Origin: Magicicada septendecula
Taxonomy: Eukaryota; Arthropoda; Insecta; Hemiptera; Cicadidae
Direction: 5' to 3'
Assembly: GCA_034769895.1 (NCBI GenBank)
Contig: CM068369.1
Coordinates: 423,857,479-423,921,478, forward strand
Length of the DNA stretch: 64,000 nucleotides
Numbering within the stretch: the stretch's first letter is position 1; every line of letters starts with the position of its first letter. The notes below the pieces were generated by a model that saw only the letters and a list, made by a program, of their open reading frames with translations, had not been told where the DNA came from and searched no databases. A program made the position numbers and the translations under genes. Shown here one piece after another: positions 12,447-24,239 of this stretch.

Positions 12447-13610
12447 TGTAACGGGACGAATTTTGAGGGATTTCTGTTTTATTAAATTTGGGTTCATTTT
12501 TATAAAATATTCTAAATTCATTTTCCATCTGTGTATATGGCCACGTGTTTGAATAAAAGCATGGCGCGAACCAAGGAACAATACGCAATAGTTGTTGTGA
12601 AACCTTTACAAAAGAATGTGCCAGGCGTCATTTCTTAGAACTTTGCGGGTGTGTGGCAGTTACGCCCGAACGCACTACACCAGCATGTGCGCAAACGACG
12701 CCACGGTTGGAAAGCAACATGGCTTGAAAACAATATTTCGGTTCGCCGCATGGCCTGAGCTGAAGCTGAGCGGGCGGATGTGAGTTTAAGTCCAACCTAC
12801 TTTATGACGTCAACCAGTGCTTAACAAATGTCATCCATGTCCCCAACACACAAAATCCACATGTGTTGAATGTGCCACAGCAGTGACGATCAAATAGAAG
12901 GCATCGGTGTTCGTCGTCTTAACTAAAATTATCAAGTAGTGGGGAACAGATAGACGCTGCCCAGTTCCTTGCCGATTTTCGCCTGTGCAGGCGGTTCGCC
13001 AAACAGGGCTCAAACAAATAACATTTTTTTTACTTAAGTTAACAGTATGTGCAGTTAACAAATAATGAAGAAGTGCGACTAGTTTCGGTAGACGAAGAAC
13101 CAATATAAACGATCTTTCGGACACACGACTAAATTAAAAAAATGAGAGGCCACGAGTTCGGGTGGACACCACGTTGCCGGCAGGGGTATTTCAGAATGTG
13201 TTAATGTTTTTTTTTTATATAAATAATAAGGGGAAGGTGTTAATTATAGTGTGAATGTGAGAATGAGCAGACTGGGCTGTCTGTTAGATATATAAGGTAA
13301 GATGTTAAAATAAGATAAAATTAGTAATTGTCGCAGGCATGGAGTGAATAACAGAAAATTATTATGCTTGTATTTCATTTTTTTTTTCAAATTTTGGATA
13401 AATAGTCTGACAAGAAGTTTGTTTTTTAAAAAGTAAAGAAATAAAATTTTAATTCTCTTCAAATAATGAGTTGCGTAAGTGATTTGTATAACCTGAAAAT
13501 CATGCTTGCTTCTACGTTCATGTGACAGGATCCTGGCCCAAGAACGGTTTATGAGGTAGGTAAAAAATAAATAAATGTTGTATTTGTATGAATAGAGAGA
13601 ATATATCACA
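12447..13610 (+). mobile_element. Element 2, 5' LTR
   Basis: It starts TGTAACGGGAC and ends ATCACA (1164 bp). It matches the 3' LTR at 23071-24235 with roughly 20 substitutions and short indels, which implies under about 2% divergence. An AATAAA lies near 13440. A GC-rich stretch near 12640-12780 is the likely promoter region, but no clear TATA box was seen. Confidence 0.92.
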
Positions 13611-13611
13611 A

Positions 13612-13631
13612 TGGCGCAGCCGAAAGGGACC
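13612..13631 (+). promoter_or_regulatory. Element 2 tRNA primer-binding site
   Basis: TGGCGCAGCCGAAAGGGACC starts 1 nt after the LTR end. TGG pairs with the tRNA CCA end. With a 2-nt insertion and a 1-nt deletion it resembles the complement of the tRNA-Lys 3' end. A tRNA-Ser origin (TGGCGCAGC) is the other candidate. A leader of about 160 nt follows before the gag ATG. Confidence 0.7.
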
Positions 13632-13791
13632 GTTTTTATAAATTAAAAAGTTAATATAAAAACCACACCTACAAATAAGATGCAAGTATGGTTTGAAGGT
13701 TAAACAACGGTGCGTAACAATTATGTAAGGTACGTAAGTCTAAGAGCAGTATATGTAAATTAAGAAAATTAATAAATTTACAATATAAAAA

Positions 13792-15534
13792 ATGGCAGGA
13801 AATAATGAAAGTGAAATAAATGAAATGACCAATATAGAAAATTGTAATGAATCAAATAGTATGAGCGATTTTGAAATCCACTCGACTCCAAACGTGAGTC
13901 GGGAGAATAAAATAAAAAATAATTCAGATGAAACAAATATTACGGAGGATTCAGGGGTGCAGTTAACTCCGACCTCAACAAAATGTAGTAAGTCCGATAA
14001 CGATATAATGAGTTTTTTACAACAACAATTTAATGTAATCAATGTTAACATGAGGGAACAGAATAACAAATTTAACGAATTAAATAAACGTTTTGATAAT
14101 AATGACATAAAATTGGATAAACAAAGTAGGGATTTTAATGAGAAATTTGATGTTCAAAAGAACAGTTTTGATGAGTTAAAAAACCAAATTAACGAAATAA
14201 ATGAACGTTTTGAGAATACCAATGAAAAATTTGTTAGCAAATGTAACGATTTAAGCACTAAATTAGAGAATGCAGTTAAGAGTATAGACGTTAAAATTAA
14301 TGAAAGAGATGAGAAAATTGACAGACAAATTTGTGAAATCACACTAAGTATTGAAAGTAAAATCAGTAACGTAAATGAGCAGATGGCAGACCAAATTAAA
14401 ACCCAAGTTGAAGAGCAGTGTATAGAAATAGAAAATAAATGTGTAACTAAAATTAATGAAAATAATAATGATGTAGAAATTAAGATAGTGGAAGTAGAAA
14501 GTGCATGTAAACAATCTATACAAGAGAGTGTGGGGGTTATTAATGAACATAACCTTCAATATGCAAATAAATGTGATAACAAATTTAGCATGATAGAGCA
14601 GAATATCATAGAAATCAAAGATGAATTACATGTGGCCGTCAGCCAAAATATAAATAGTATTGCGGAGCGAGTAGTGTATACTCGCGAGGCAAAAGATGAA
14701 ATAGAACTAGAACAATTTAATTGTGACAGCCGTAGAGTACACCCAATGCAATTTTTAAATAGGGTAAGGGAGTTTAATCGATTCAATAGTAGTAGTTGGG
14801 AGGTTAAATTACTGAAAATTTTGAAGTGTTTTAAGGGCAATGCCGAAATATGGGCGGAAGTGCATAATACAGAATGGAGTAGCTATGAGAAGTTTGAGTT
14901 AGCATTCCGGAACAAGTATTGGTCAGAAGAGGACCAAGAAATTTTACGGAGCAAAATAATGGGGACTGGGAATTTCGGGAGAATCAATAACCATTTAACG
15001 ATGTACGTAATGACAATATACAATGAGGCCAAGTACCTAGAACCGCCGTTGCCGTTCCGGTCATTTGTGAGACATATTAGCAAACACCTGCCTAGAGAGG
15101 TGCAAATTACATTAATGACGAGAGAAATCGGAAACATAAATGAGCTAGAGAGCATGTTAGATGTGTTGCAAAATATCGGGGAACGTGACATAGGGAGGCG
15201 TCCAAACCCACCAGTAGTACTAAACAACAATAATTACCATCAGCATAGGGGAACATCGAACTTTCAGAGAGGAGCGGGCGGGGGAAACTTTGATAATAGG
15301 GGTGAGAGTTGGAGATGTTGAGACTGTAATGTAGATAACTATGCTAATAGAACCACCTGTTTTATATGTCATAAAAACAGGGAGTGTGCACGTAACGAGA
15401 GAATGCATCACCAGCCAAATCAGCCGCCGAGAGGAGCAGAATACCAGAGAGGAGTGCCGAGAGGAGGGGGAAGTTACAACCGAGGGAGAGGAGGAAACCA
15501 CCAAGCCGTAGCAGGTGCCTCCACGGTAAACTAG
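13792..15534 (+). pseudogene. gag: Element 2 Gag: coiled coil, capsid domain, RanBP2-type zinc finger
   Basis: The start is the first ATG after the leader (ATGGCAG, shared with elements 3 and 4). Residues ~65-290 form a long Asn/Lys/Glu-rich coiled coil with repeated NEKF/FDELK heptads. Residues ~300-440 match a Ty3/gypsy capsid domain (FLNRVREF, then WEVKLLKILKCFKG, FRNKYWSEEDQ). From W507 a W-x-C-x2-C-x3-N-x6-C-x2-C motif is present (15310-15369), followed by an RG/Q-rich tail. An in-frame TGA at 15319-15321 interrupts the finger; the frame then stays open to TAG at 15532. Pol overlaps in the -1 frame. The protein would form the particle and bind RNA. Confidence 0.9.
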
Positions 15535-15542
15535 GGAGGACA

Positions 15543-18500
15543 ATGGAGAATCGGGCCCAACCATTGTCAACGGAGAACCGGGTCCAAGTAACAGAGGAAT
15601 ACCTGAGTAATATCATCAAAGTGGACATGGCGAAGGAATTATTGGAAGAAGAGGACACCAAAGTGGTGGAGCACAAAACCGGATTGACGGAGGTGACAGT
15701 CAACATAGAAGGTAAGAGTTATAAGACCTTGATTGATACAGGTAGTGAGATCTCTGTAATTTCTGAGAATGTAATGGGAGAATTAAAAGAAATAAATAAG
15801 AATATACCATCGTTGCCAGTTGCGGGAGTTACAGTAGTGGGGGTAACTGGGGTAAGAAGTAAAAGAATAACGAGACAAGTACAATTGAATATTTTGATAA
15901 ATGAAGTTGAGTTCGAAAACATTCCTAGTGGTTAAGGGGTTGAGTTTAGATGTAATATTAGGAAATGATTTTTTGGAGAGAAATGGGGCAATAATAGATT
16001 TCAATAAACAAATAGTAAAATTTGAAAATGGGAGTAAACCAGTCGGGGTAAAGTTTAAGAAAGTCGTAGATGAAGTTAAAGTTACGGGAATAAAAATGAT
16101 ACATAAGCAAGTAGGCGATGGAGAGATAGAAACTAAAATAAATATGTGTCGAGAGAGTGAGAGTACAGAAAATGAGGGGGGAGAGATGTATGTGAGTGAT
16201 GAGAGTGTGTGGGTAAATAGAGCCAATAAATTTCTTAATGAAGGTGTAGTTGTAGGAAATACTCAGAAAGCGGAGTTGTGGACAGTCGTGGAGCGTTTCA
16301 GAGATGTGTTTGATGAATCGCCAGGCAGAGCGAAGGACTACATATGTGAGCTGAAGGTTCGGGAACACGCACCCTACATGCAGAGGAGTTACCCAGTACC
16401 ATTTTCGAAGAGAAGAGCCGTGCAGGAGGAATTAGACCGGATGATGCGGGGAGACATAATTGAACGATCGATATCACCATACTCAAAGCCGTTAGTGGTA
16501 GTGATTAAGAAGGATGGAAAGGTAAGACTATGCCTAGATGCTAGAACGATAAATCAAATTATTATACCTGACCGGGAGTCACCAGAACCAATTAATGAAA
16601 TTTTACAGAAATTTAGTGGCGTTAAGTACATGACATCATTAGACTTAACAGCAGGATATTGGCAGGTGCCATTAGCAGTAGAGAGTAGAAGGTATACTGC
16701 TTTTCTTTTTAACGGTAAGAATTATCAGTTCAAACGCCTACCATTTGGATTAAACACCAGTGTTGCTAGTTTTATTAAATGTTTGGATAAGATATTACAA
16801 CCTAAAGATTTAGACTTTTTAACAGTGTACGTAGATGACATCTTGATAGCATCCAGAACATTTACTGAACATTTAGAGCATATAGAATATGTGTTAGACA
16901 AGTTACAAAAAGGGGGTCTGACAGTTAATTGGGATAAATCTAAGTTTTTACAAACAGAAATGCACTTCTTAGGTTTTATTATTACACAAGAGGGAATATT
17001 AGCTAACCCTGACAAGGTAGAAGCTATTATGCGCTTCCCAGAACCAAAGAACATTAAACAATTGCAAAGTTTTTTAGGTTTATGCAATTTCTATACGAAG
17101 TTCCAAGAAAATTACGCACACACAACATCAAAACTGAGTGCAGTACTCCAGAAGAACAAGCAGTGGAAATGGGGAGATACGGAACGCAACGCATTCAATG
17201 AAATTAAGAGAAAATTTAGCCATATGATTATGATGAATCATCCGGACTTTAATAAAACCTTTTATTTACAGACAGATGCAAGCAACGTAGCGTTAGGGGC
17301 GGAGCTCTACCAGGAGGGCTGCGATAAGGAACATCTTACCATCGCCTTCGCCAGTAGGTCGCTGCTGTCTGCTGAGAAAAATTATACCACCACTGAGAAG
17401 GAACTTTTAAGCATTGTGTTCGCCGTGGGGAAATTCCAGACGTACATCCTGGGAAACGAAACGGTAATCCAAACGGACCACAAGGCACTATCATTTCTGA
17501 ATTCTTGTAAATTGACACACAGTCATCTGACGAGGTGGGTATTAGCTTTACAAGAATATAACTTTTCCTGGGAGTACATAAAGGGGTCAGATAATAAAGT
17601 ACCAGACACACTTTCCAGGGTAGATTTTATAGAAAATAAAACAGGTAGGGACCTTAAAGAGATAGAAATTTTTAGATTAACTAGAGAAGATAGAATTTTT
17701 GGTGAGGAGTTAAGGGACATAAAGAATATGCAAGGATCTGAAAGTAAATTGGGTAAAATAATTGTTAGTCTAGAAGCGGAGGTAGATGAGTCTGAATATA
17801 GTATACGTTTTCAAGTATATCAAGGGATTTTGTTTAAAAAAGTAGAAGGGGGGGAGCGTGATTGGAGGCTAGTTATACCAGAAGGGTTGGTAGATAAAAT
17901 TATTTGGGATTGCCATATAAGGTATGGGCATTTTGGGGCAAGAAAGTGTGCTAATGTCTTAAAAGATCATGTACATTTAAGAATATGGAGAGGAGAGTTA
18001 GAAGAGTATGTGACTTGTATCAGAAATCTAAAGTAGTGAACTATAAAGTAGAAGGGGAGATGAATTACATAAAAGTTGAGAGACCATTTGATTTAGTTGC
18101 AGTTGATTTGTATGGGCCATTACCCAGAGGTAGGGGTGGTGTGTTGTATGTATTTGTAGTTTTAGACACTTTTTCGAAATTTGTTAAGTTGTATAGTATT
18201 AACACATTCGAGACGAGCTGCGGGCACTGCCCGCAGTACCGTAGAGTCCCATAAAGACGAAGTACGGGCATAGCTCGCAGTCGCGTATCTAACTGCAAAA
18301 TAAACGTAATACGGCTCCCGCTCGCTGTTAGTCACAATGAAACGATAGCAGTATTAGTAGTTAACATTTTCAAATGTAGATGGTAGCAGCAATCAGAGTC
18401 TGAACACAACAGTAGCTTTTTTTTGTATGTTGTACACAACACACTGTACATAACCAAGCCACATAGTCAGCGTGAGGAAAATGGCTTCCGCGAAAAACAG

Positions 18501-19418
18501 GGTAAGTTTAAAAATTAATATTTTATTTATTTTACAAGCTACTGACATAAAACTTGCACTAAATTAATGAGAATGCTTGGTTTTATAATATAATATAGCT
18601 TTATATATTTAAATATTATATGGTTTAGAAGTATAAGCTTTTGAAAAAATGTAAAAAAGCCCAGTCTGTACGGTAAATGAATGCATTTTTCATACAGCCC
18701 TGAATGTGTTAAGAGAGTGACGAGCAAAGTGCTCAGCGAAAAAATAGTAAGAGATTACATGATTAATGTAGGAAAACCAAAAATAATATTATCTGACCAT
18801 GGACCACAGTTTATAAGCGGCAAGTGGCGACAGACGCTTGGATGGGAAGGCATCATACCCAAGCATACGGCAGTGTACCATCCACAGTCGAACCAAGCAG
18901 AACGGGTGATGAGAGAGATTGGTAGGATATTTCGGGTGTACTGTCACGCCAAGCACACAGAATGGCCATCCTACGTTAAGAAAGTAGAGGAGTGGCTGAA
19001 TTGTACCACCCATGAATCCACTGGATTTACGCCGCATGAATTGATCAGAGGAACAAGGCCACCCAGGATATTGGAACAACTCTTTGAATACCCACCAGAA
19101 AATCAAATTATGGACGTAAACATGAAGATTAGATTAGCAAATGAAAATTTACTTACCAAAGGAGAACGAAGGAAGCAGAGACACGATGCGAAGGGTAAAT
19201 GGACCAAATATGAGGTAGGTCAATTAGTGTTAGTAAAGAGGCATGATTTGTCAAGTGCCCAAGATAAAGAAATAAAGAAGTTTTTCTTGTTATATGAAGG
19301 GCCCTATAAAATTGTAGAAGTAAAGATGCAAAATGCGTATGTATTACGGAATCCAACAACGCAGGAAATAGTGGGTACACAAAATGCGACGAACTTGAAG
19401 TTATATCGGTCACTTTAA
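15543..19418 (+). pseudogene. pol: Element 2 Pol polyprotein, interrupted
   Basis: Protease comes first (LIDTGSE, D65 of the frame from ATG 15543). A short indel near 15910 then shifts the frame, and reverse transcriptase follows (SLDLTAGYWQ, YVDD at 16828-16839), RNase H (QTDASN, EKELLS, QTDHKALSFL), the integrase H2C2 region (HIRYGHFGARK) and the integrase core with D (VDLYGPLP), D (SDHGPQF) and E (NQAERVMRE). A deletion near 18018 shifts the frame again relative to element 3. The piggyBac-like element at 18203-18708 separates the first catalytic Asp from the rest of the core. The last codon is TAA at 19416-19418. The frame is open upstream of ATG 15543 into gag, so expression as Gag-Pol by -1 frameshifting is possible. 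Confidence 0.93.
18203..18708 (+). mobile_element. piggyBac-like non-autonomous element in element 2 integrase
   Basis: A 506-bp insertion flanked by TTAA at 18199-18202 and 18709-18712. Both termini read CACATTC inward. The uninterrupted target is seen in element 3 near 24650-24660, where the integrase reads straight through. TTAA duplication is characteristic of the piggyBac superfamily. There is no transposase. A short ATG exon followed by GGTAAGT at about 18481-18510 could be a relic of one. Confidence 0.88.
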
Positions 19419-19483
19419 ATGTTTAATTTCTATAGATAGTATTAAAATGTTGTTTTATGTTTGCAGAAAGGGACTCTCCCCTA

Positions 19484-19527
19484 TTTTCGGGCGGTCACGA
19501 TCTTACCAGTCCTGGCCGTGGTTTTCG
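19484..19527 (+). promoter_or_regulatory. 3' UTR stem-loop motif 1
   Basis: ATTTTCGGG precedes CGGTCA (19492-19497), a 15-nt loop with CTTACCAG, then TGGCCG (19513-19518) and TGGTTTTCGG. The stem is 6 bp with one G-U pair. Compared with motif 3 at 20556 the stem bases differ but still pair. Confidence 0.6.
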
Positions 19528-19995
19528 GAACTTGGAGGCGGGCCATGGTTGGAGGATCTTCCTTCGGGCGGTGAACGCAACGATGGTCCAGCTCCACCAA
19601 AATTGGTTAAAAGTAGAAATCTACACCACATATGAAAGGGGGAGGGGGACCCCTAAAGGTACGTGACATACATTATTTTATCATATACACTCACGGTGCA
19701 GCGGTCAGGTGTACCTGTCCGCTGCACATATATAATGGAGGCTGCACATATATAAAAGGCGGTGCATACAAATTAAAATTTCAGTGTCAATGGCGAAACT
19801 AAATTAGCCATTGACAATAGTTTCAGTGTAGTCTGAAAAGACGAGTTTTGTTCGGAGGGAGATTTGGCGATAGGATAGACGGCGGGTCTGTAGAAATGAG
19901 AGAAATAAGGGAGCAGAGTTGAGTTTAAAAGGGGGAAGTAAATTCACAAAGTGGATCTATTTTGTCACCAACCCTCCCTCATGGCAAATCCCTGT

Positions 19996-20035
19996 GTTTC
20001 AGGGCGATTACTGTCTTACTACCACTTATCATAGG
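19996..20035 (+). promoter_or_regulatory. 3' UTR stem-loop motif 2 (degenerate)
   Basis: It shares GGGCGATTACTG and CTTACTACCAC with motif 3, but the 3' stem half (TTATCA) no longer pairs well. Confidence 0.5.
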
Positions 20036-20408
20036 AATGTTAGTCAGCCTCTAGTGTAAATAAGTATCAAAATATTTTGGAATGTTTATAATTTTAAATT
20101 TATATAAATTTTAATAAATAAGTGACCAAATAATTGTAAAGTTCTTAGTACCAGTGAAAGTTTGGAACGTGTTGAAGTGTGTTAAATAAAATAAAACTTG
20201 TTGTCATACAAGAAATGTGGGTAATTTCGGGGGGTAGATTGGTGCTCATAGCAGTGATATAATAATGGAGTGTAGAAACTGCAAATGTAGAAAGATTTAA
20301 TTTAGCTATTAGTGTGCTATCGCTGTGGTGGCATGTGCCACAGTATATAGCGGAAAGTGTTGGGGGTAATAGAGTGTTACCCCCATCGGAGGCCGAAATG
20401 GCGAAAAT

Positions 20409-20512
20409 GCACGGCACACCTTTTGTACAATTGTATATTCTTACTTAAAAGAAGAGATGAATAATCAAGACAACAATTGTATATTGTACCATGATAGACT
20501 GCAGTGCCGTGC
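20409..20512 (+). repeat. Long hairpin present in element 2 only
   Basis: GCACGGCAC (20409-20417) pairs perfectly with GTGCCGTGC (20504-20512), and GTACAAT (20425-20431) pairs with ATTGTAC (20483-20489). Element 3 lacks this stretch and motif 3. It may be a small inserted foldback sequence or an RNA structure. Confidence 0.6.
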
Positions 20513-20555
20513 AGATTAATGATGAGTGTAACATGCATGAAGGTAAAGATGATTT

Positions 20556-20607
20556 CCCCGACTTTTCGGGCGATTACTGCCTTACCAGCACTAATCGTGG
20601 TTTTGGC
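20556..20607 (+). promoter_or_regulatory. 3' UTR stem-loop motif 3
   Basis: CCCCGACTTTTCGGG precedes CGATTA (20571-20576), a 15-nt loop with CTTACCAG, then TAATCG (20592-20597) and TGGTTTTGG. The 6-bp stem is fully Watson-Crick. Confidence 0.62.
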
Positions 20608-23060
20608 TAGCGGTCAGCTATGGCCATAATTTAAGTCCCTTGACCATAGCTGGCTTGAAATTGGTTGATATTAGAAATTATTGGGGGGGGTGAAACTAGG
20701 GGAAATCCCGGAAACTATGGAACAGCGGCTGCCACTCTGTCTGAGTAGGTACAGCAAAGCCAGGTGGTAGACCCGCATTAAGGGCGCATAACTATATCAC
20801 AAAGATATGTTGATATCTAAACCTTTCAAATGTAACGCGGAAGCAAGGACAAGGAGATGTGAAATTCCTCCAACCATGTCGTCCTTGTGGACGCACATGG
20901 GCGCCACAGTCCAACAGAAAATACAATAGTGTGTGTGGTTGGGGGGGTTGCTCAGGTGAGGAACGAATTTAAATTTCATAACGTAAAGATGATAACTCAC
21001 TTTTGCTCTAATTAAATGCTTGTACTACAATTTGGTAAATAGGTGTTCACATGTTCATTATACTGTGTTTATTCTGTTTTATAAATGTATTATTTTATTG
21101 TGTTAGAGATAAGGAATGATAAAAATAGGTATTCATGTAATTTGTATAATTTTGAAATGTGTTTGTAGTAAGGTCATTCACCTTGCTAAGAAAATCAGCT
21201 GATCAGCAGTAGAATGTCACGTATAAATTATTGGTAAATTTCCAAGGTAATCAATGCTTGAAGATAATGTTTTAATGTGTTAAAGAGTTTATTTTAAATG
21301 AGGACAATAATTTGATATAGTGGAGAATTTTAAATGATTTGTAAAAGATAGTAAAAGGTAGATTTTGGGTGATTGATATTTTGTGGGGACATGTAGATCA
21401 GTCCAAGTTAAGTTTAAAGTGGTAATAGAGAGAATAAGGTTGTTGTGAATAATGTAATGTAGAGTTTGAGAAGTATTGATAGTGACACAGTAGATATGGG
21501 GAATATACGTAGAGTATTGATTGATATACTGATGTAATAAGTAAATTGAGGTATTTTGTTGTAATTGAAGTGATGTAATGAGAATGGTAATTAGTTGATA
21601 GGAATTTTGTAAGAGGGGATAGTGTAGTGTAGGAGTCCGCAACAAAAGGGTTGGGACGGGAAGGGACCGTTTATCGCCGGAAAGGGTTGCCTTAGGTAGA
21701 ATCCAGGAACCAACATAAGGGAATGAGCTTTGGGGGGGGGACACACATCCTGAGTACAAAGGGTTAGAGAGTATTTTTTTTATATAAGGGTAGAAGTGAT
21801 GCGAACTGAGTTGATTAGTAAGTGGGTTTAGAGATTGTTTGATAGATGTTTTGATAGAGATGGGTGTCATGTTAGTTAAAGCTGTTAATGAGTATTAGAG
21901 TCAAAGAGGTAAAGATTAAGTATACATATCAAGTTGTAAATCAAGTTAGTATAAATACTTAAATCACCCAAATTAATGAAGGTTGAGAATAGTAAAGAAA
22001 AGAGTCATAGGAAAAATATAAAATTTTGATTGAAACAAGTGACAATTTTAATAGAATTTGAAAAAATGTAAAGTGGTAAAATGTGTAATTTTGAGTAAAT
22101 TAAATGTCAATTTTATTGTTAATTATAATAATACTTTGTTATTTTTAAATGTTTTATTTTATTATGTTTTTGTGTTTAAAGATGTTCAAGGTATTTTCTG
22201 ATGTAACTTATGTATAACTTATGTAGGTCAAGGTTCTTAACTTGACCCAGTTTGATCAGCTGATGGGTGAGGTTCTATACGGTACTAAACCAGTTTTGGT
22301 AATGAAGTAATGCCAATTTTGTTTATTAATTAATTTAACTAAAACTAAATAATTTTAACATAAAAAAAAAATATTTTAATACAAAAAAAAAAAATTGATT
22401 TTTTGTGCCTGCCATCTACGTGATGTTTTGAATTTTGATTATGTTATTGTTTAGGTGTATTACTAATGTGTTTTATTGAATTGTATTGTTTAGGATATAT
22501 GTCTAATCCAATGTTAGGATAAGGAAGTTCATGTTTTAATAAATGTTCCATTTATTTGTTTTTCGAATTATCACTAATAACGAAGGGAATTATTCAATTC
22601 AGATAAAAGATTTGTATTTTGATTTTTGAGATTAATGGTAATATAGATTTGGTTTCAATTTAAAGGAAACTCCTAAATTTGATAACAAGATTTGCTAGGA
22701 TGTAGTTGTAAGTGTGTGTACGAGCCCAGTACTGCTAAAGGCAGCCCAGTGTGCATGATAAGGGGGAACATATCGGTTGAGGATCTGGCATGATATAAGA
22801 CCAGGGATTTGGATTATGGGGCGGCATGTTAGAAGGTGAGGTGCGCTGTGGTGCGTGTCTGTTCGATTTTATGGTGTTGGGATCTCGCACAGAGAAGTCC
22901 AGTAATCTCGTTTAGATGCGGCCATAGTCGCTGAGCCAGGGGGGTTATTTACCCATGGAGTATAAGAACCAAGGGGGGTTGTTGGCACCATATCCTCACC
23001 GGTCCTCTTAGGGGTTTTAGCAATGAGATTTCTTCTGTTTCGGCAGAAGATATATCATTG

Positions 23061-23070
23061 GAGGGGGTAT
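23061..23070 (+). promoter_or_regulatory. Polypurine tract of element 2
   Basis: GAGGGGGTAT lies directly before the 3' LTR and is identical to the tract of element 3. Confidence 0.9.
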
Positions 23071-24235
23071 TGTAACGGAACGAATTTTGAGGGATTTCTG
23101 TTTTATTAAATTTGGGTTCATTTTTATAAAATATTCTAAATTCATTTTCCATCTGTGTATACGGCCACGTGTTTGAATAAAACCATTGCGCAAACCAAGG
23201 AACAATACGCAATAGTTGTTGTGAAACCTTTACAAAAGAATGTGCCAGGCGTCATTTCTTAGAACTTTGCGGGTGTGTGGCAGTTATGCCCGAACGCACT
23301 ACACCAGCATGTGCGCAAACGACGCCACGGTTGGAAAGCAACATGGCTTGAAAACAATATTTCGGTTCGCCGCATGGCCTGAGCTGAAGCTGAGCGGGCG
23401 GATGTGAGTTTAAGTCCAACCTACTTTATGACGTCAACCAGTGCTTAACAAATGTCATCCATGTCCCCAACACACAAAATCCACATGTGTTGAATGTGCC
23501 ACAGCAGTGACGATCAAATAGAAGGCATCGGTGTTCGTCGTCTTAACTAAAATTATCAAGTAGTGGGGAACAGATAGACGCTGCCCAGTTCCTTGCCGAT
23601 TTTCGCCTGCGCAGGCGGTTCGCCAAACAGGGCTCAAACAAATAACGTTTTTTTTACTTAAGTTAACAGTATGTGCAGTTAACAAATAATGAAGAAGTGC
23701 GACTCGGTAGACGAAGAACCAATATAAACGATCTTTCGGACACACGACTAAATTAAAAAAATGAGAGGCCACGAGTTCGGGTGGACACCATGTTGCCGGC
23801 AGGGGTATTTCAGAATGTGTTAATTTTTTTTTATATAAATAATAAGGGGAAGGTGTTAATTATAGTGTGAATGTGAGAATGAGCAGACTGGGCTGTCTGT
23901 TAGATATATAAGGCAAGATGTTAAAATAAGATAAAATTAGTAATTGTCGCAGGCATGGAGTGAATAACAGAAAATTATTATGCTTGTATTTCTTTTTTTT
24001 TTTTTTTAAATTTTGGATAAATAGTCTGACAAGAAGTTTGTTTTTTAAAAAGTAAAGAAATAAAATTTTAATTCTCTTCAAATAATGAGTTGCGTAAGTG
24101 ATTTGTATAACCTGAAAACCATGCTTGCTTCTACGTTCGTGTGACAGGATCCTGGCCCAAGAACAGTTTATGAGGTAGGTAAAAAATAAATAAATAATGT
24201 ATTTGTATTTGTATGAATAGAGATAATATATCACA
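23071..24235 (+). mobile_element. Element 2, 3' LTR
   Basis: TGTAACGGAAC to ATCACA, 1165 bp. It matches the 5' LTR closely and is followed by the second ATCT target copy. Confidence 0.92.
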
Positions 24236-24239
24236 ATCT
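24236..24239 (+). repeat. Target-site duplication of element 2, right copy
   Basis: ATCT, partner of 12443-12446. The element 3 integrase sequence resumes here. Confidence 0.9.

Larger units (their letters stand above)
19419..23060 (+). other. Long 3' untranslated region of element 2
   Basis: About 3.6 kb without a sense-strand coding frame separates pol from the polypurine tract. There is no envelope-like frame. The region aligns with that of element 3, and its distal part aligns with that of element 4. It holds three copies of a stem-loop motif and one long hairpin, listed separately. A 193-codon frame on the opposite strand (21289-21870) is probably chance. Confidence 0.8.
12447..24235 (+). 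mobile_element. Element 2: full-length Ty3/gypsy LTR retrotransposon (11.8 kb)
   Basis: The order is 5' LTR, primer-binding site, gag, pol, ~3.6-kb 3' region, polypurine tract, 3' LTR. A 4-bp ATCT duplication flanks it. It lies inside the integrase gene of element 3 in opposite orientation. Coding defects are an in-frame TGA in the Gag zinc finger, a frameshift after the protease, a small deletion near 18018 and a 506-bp piggyBac-like insertion in the integrase. It is therefore recent by LTR divergence but not autonomous. Confidence 0.93.

Noticed and set aside
13792..14700. Coiled-coil region as a host cytoskeletal or tail-fibre-like gene
   Set aside because: It is continuous with the capsid domain and lies between a primer-binding site and pol, so it is part of Gag.
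21289..21870. 193-codon frame antisense to the element 2 3' region, with a partly similar frame at 9820-10221
   Set aside because: The similarity follows from the shared DNA. The frame is shifted and truncated in element 3, composition is that of C/T-rich sequence, and there is no start context or domain.
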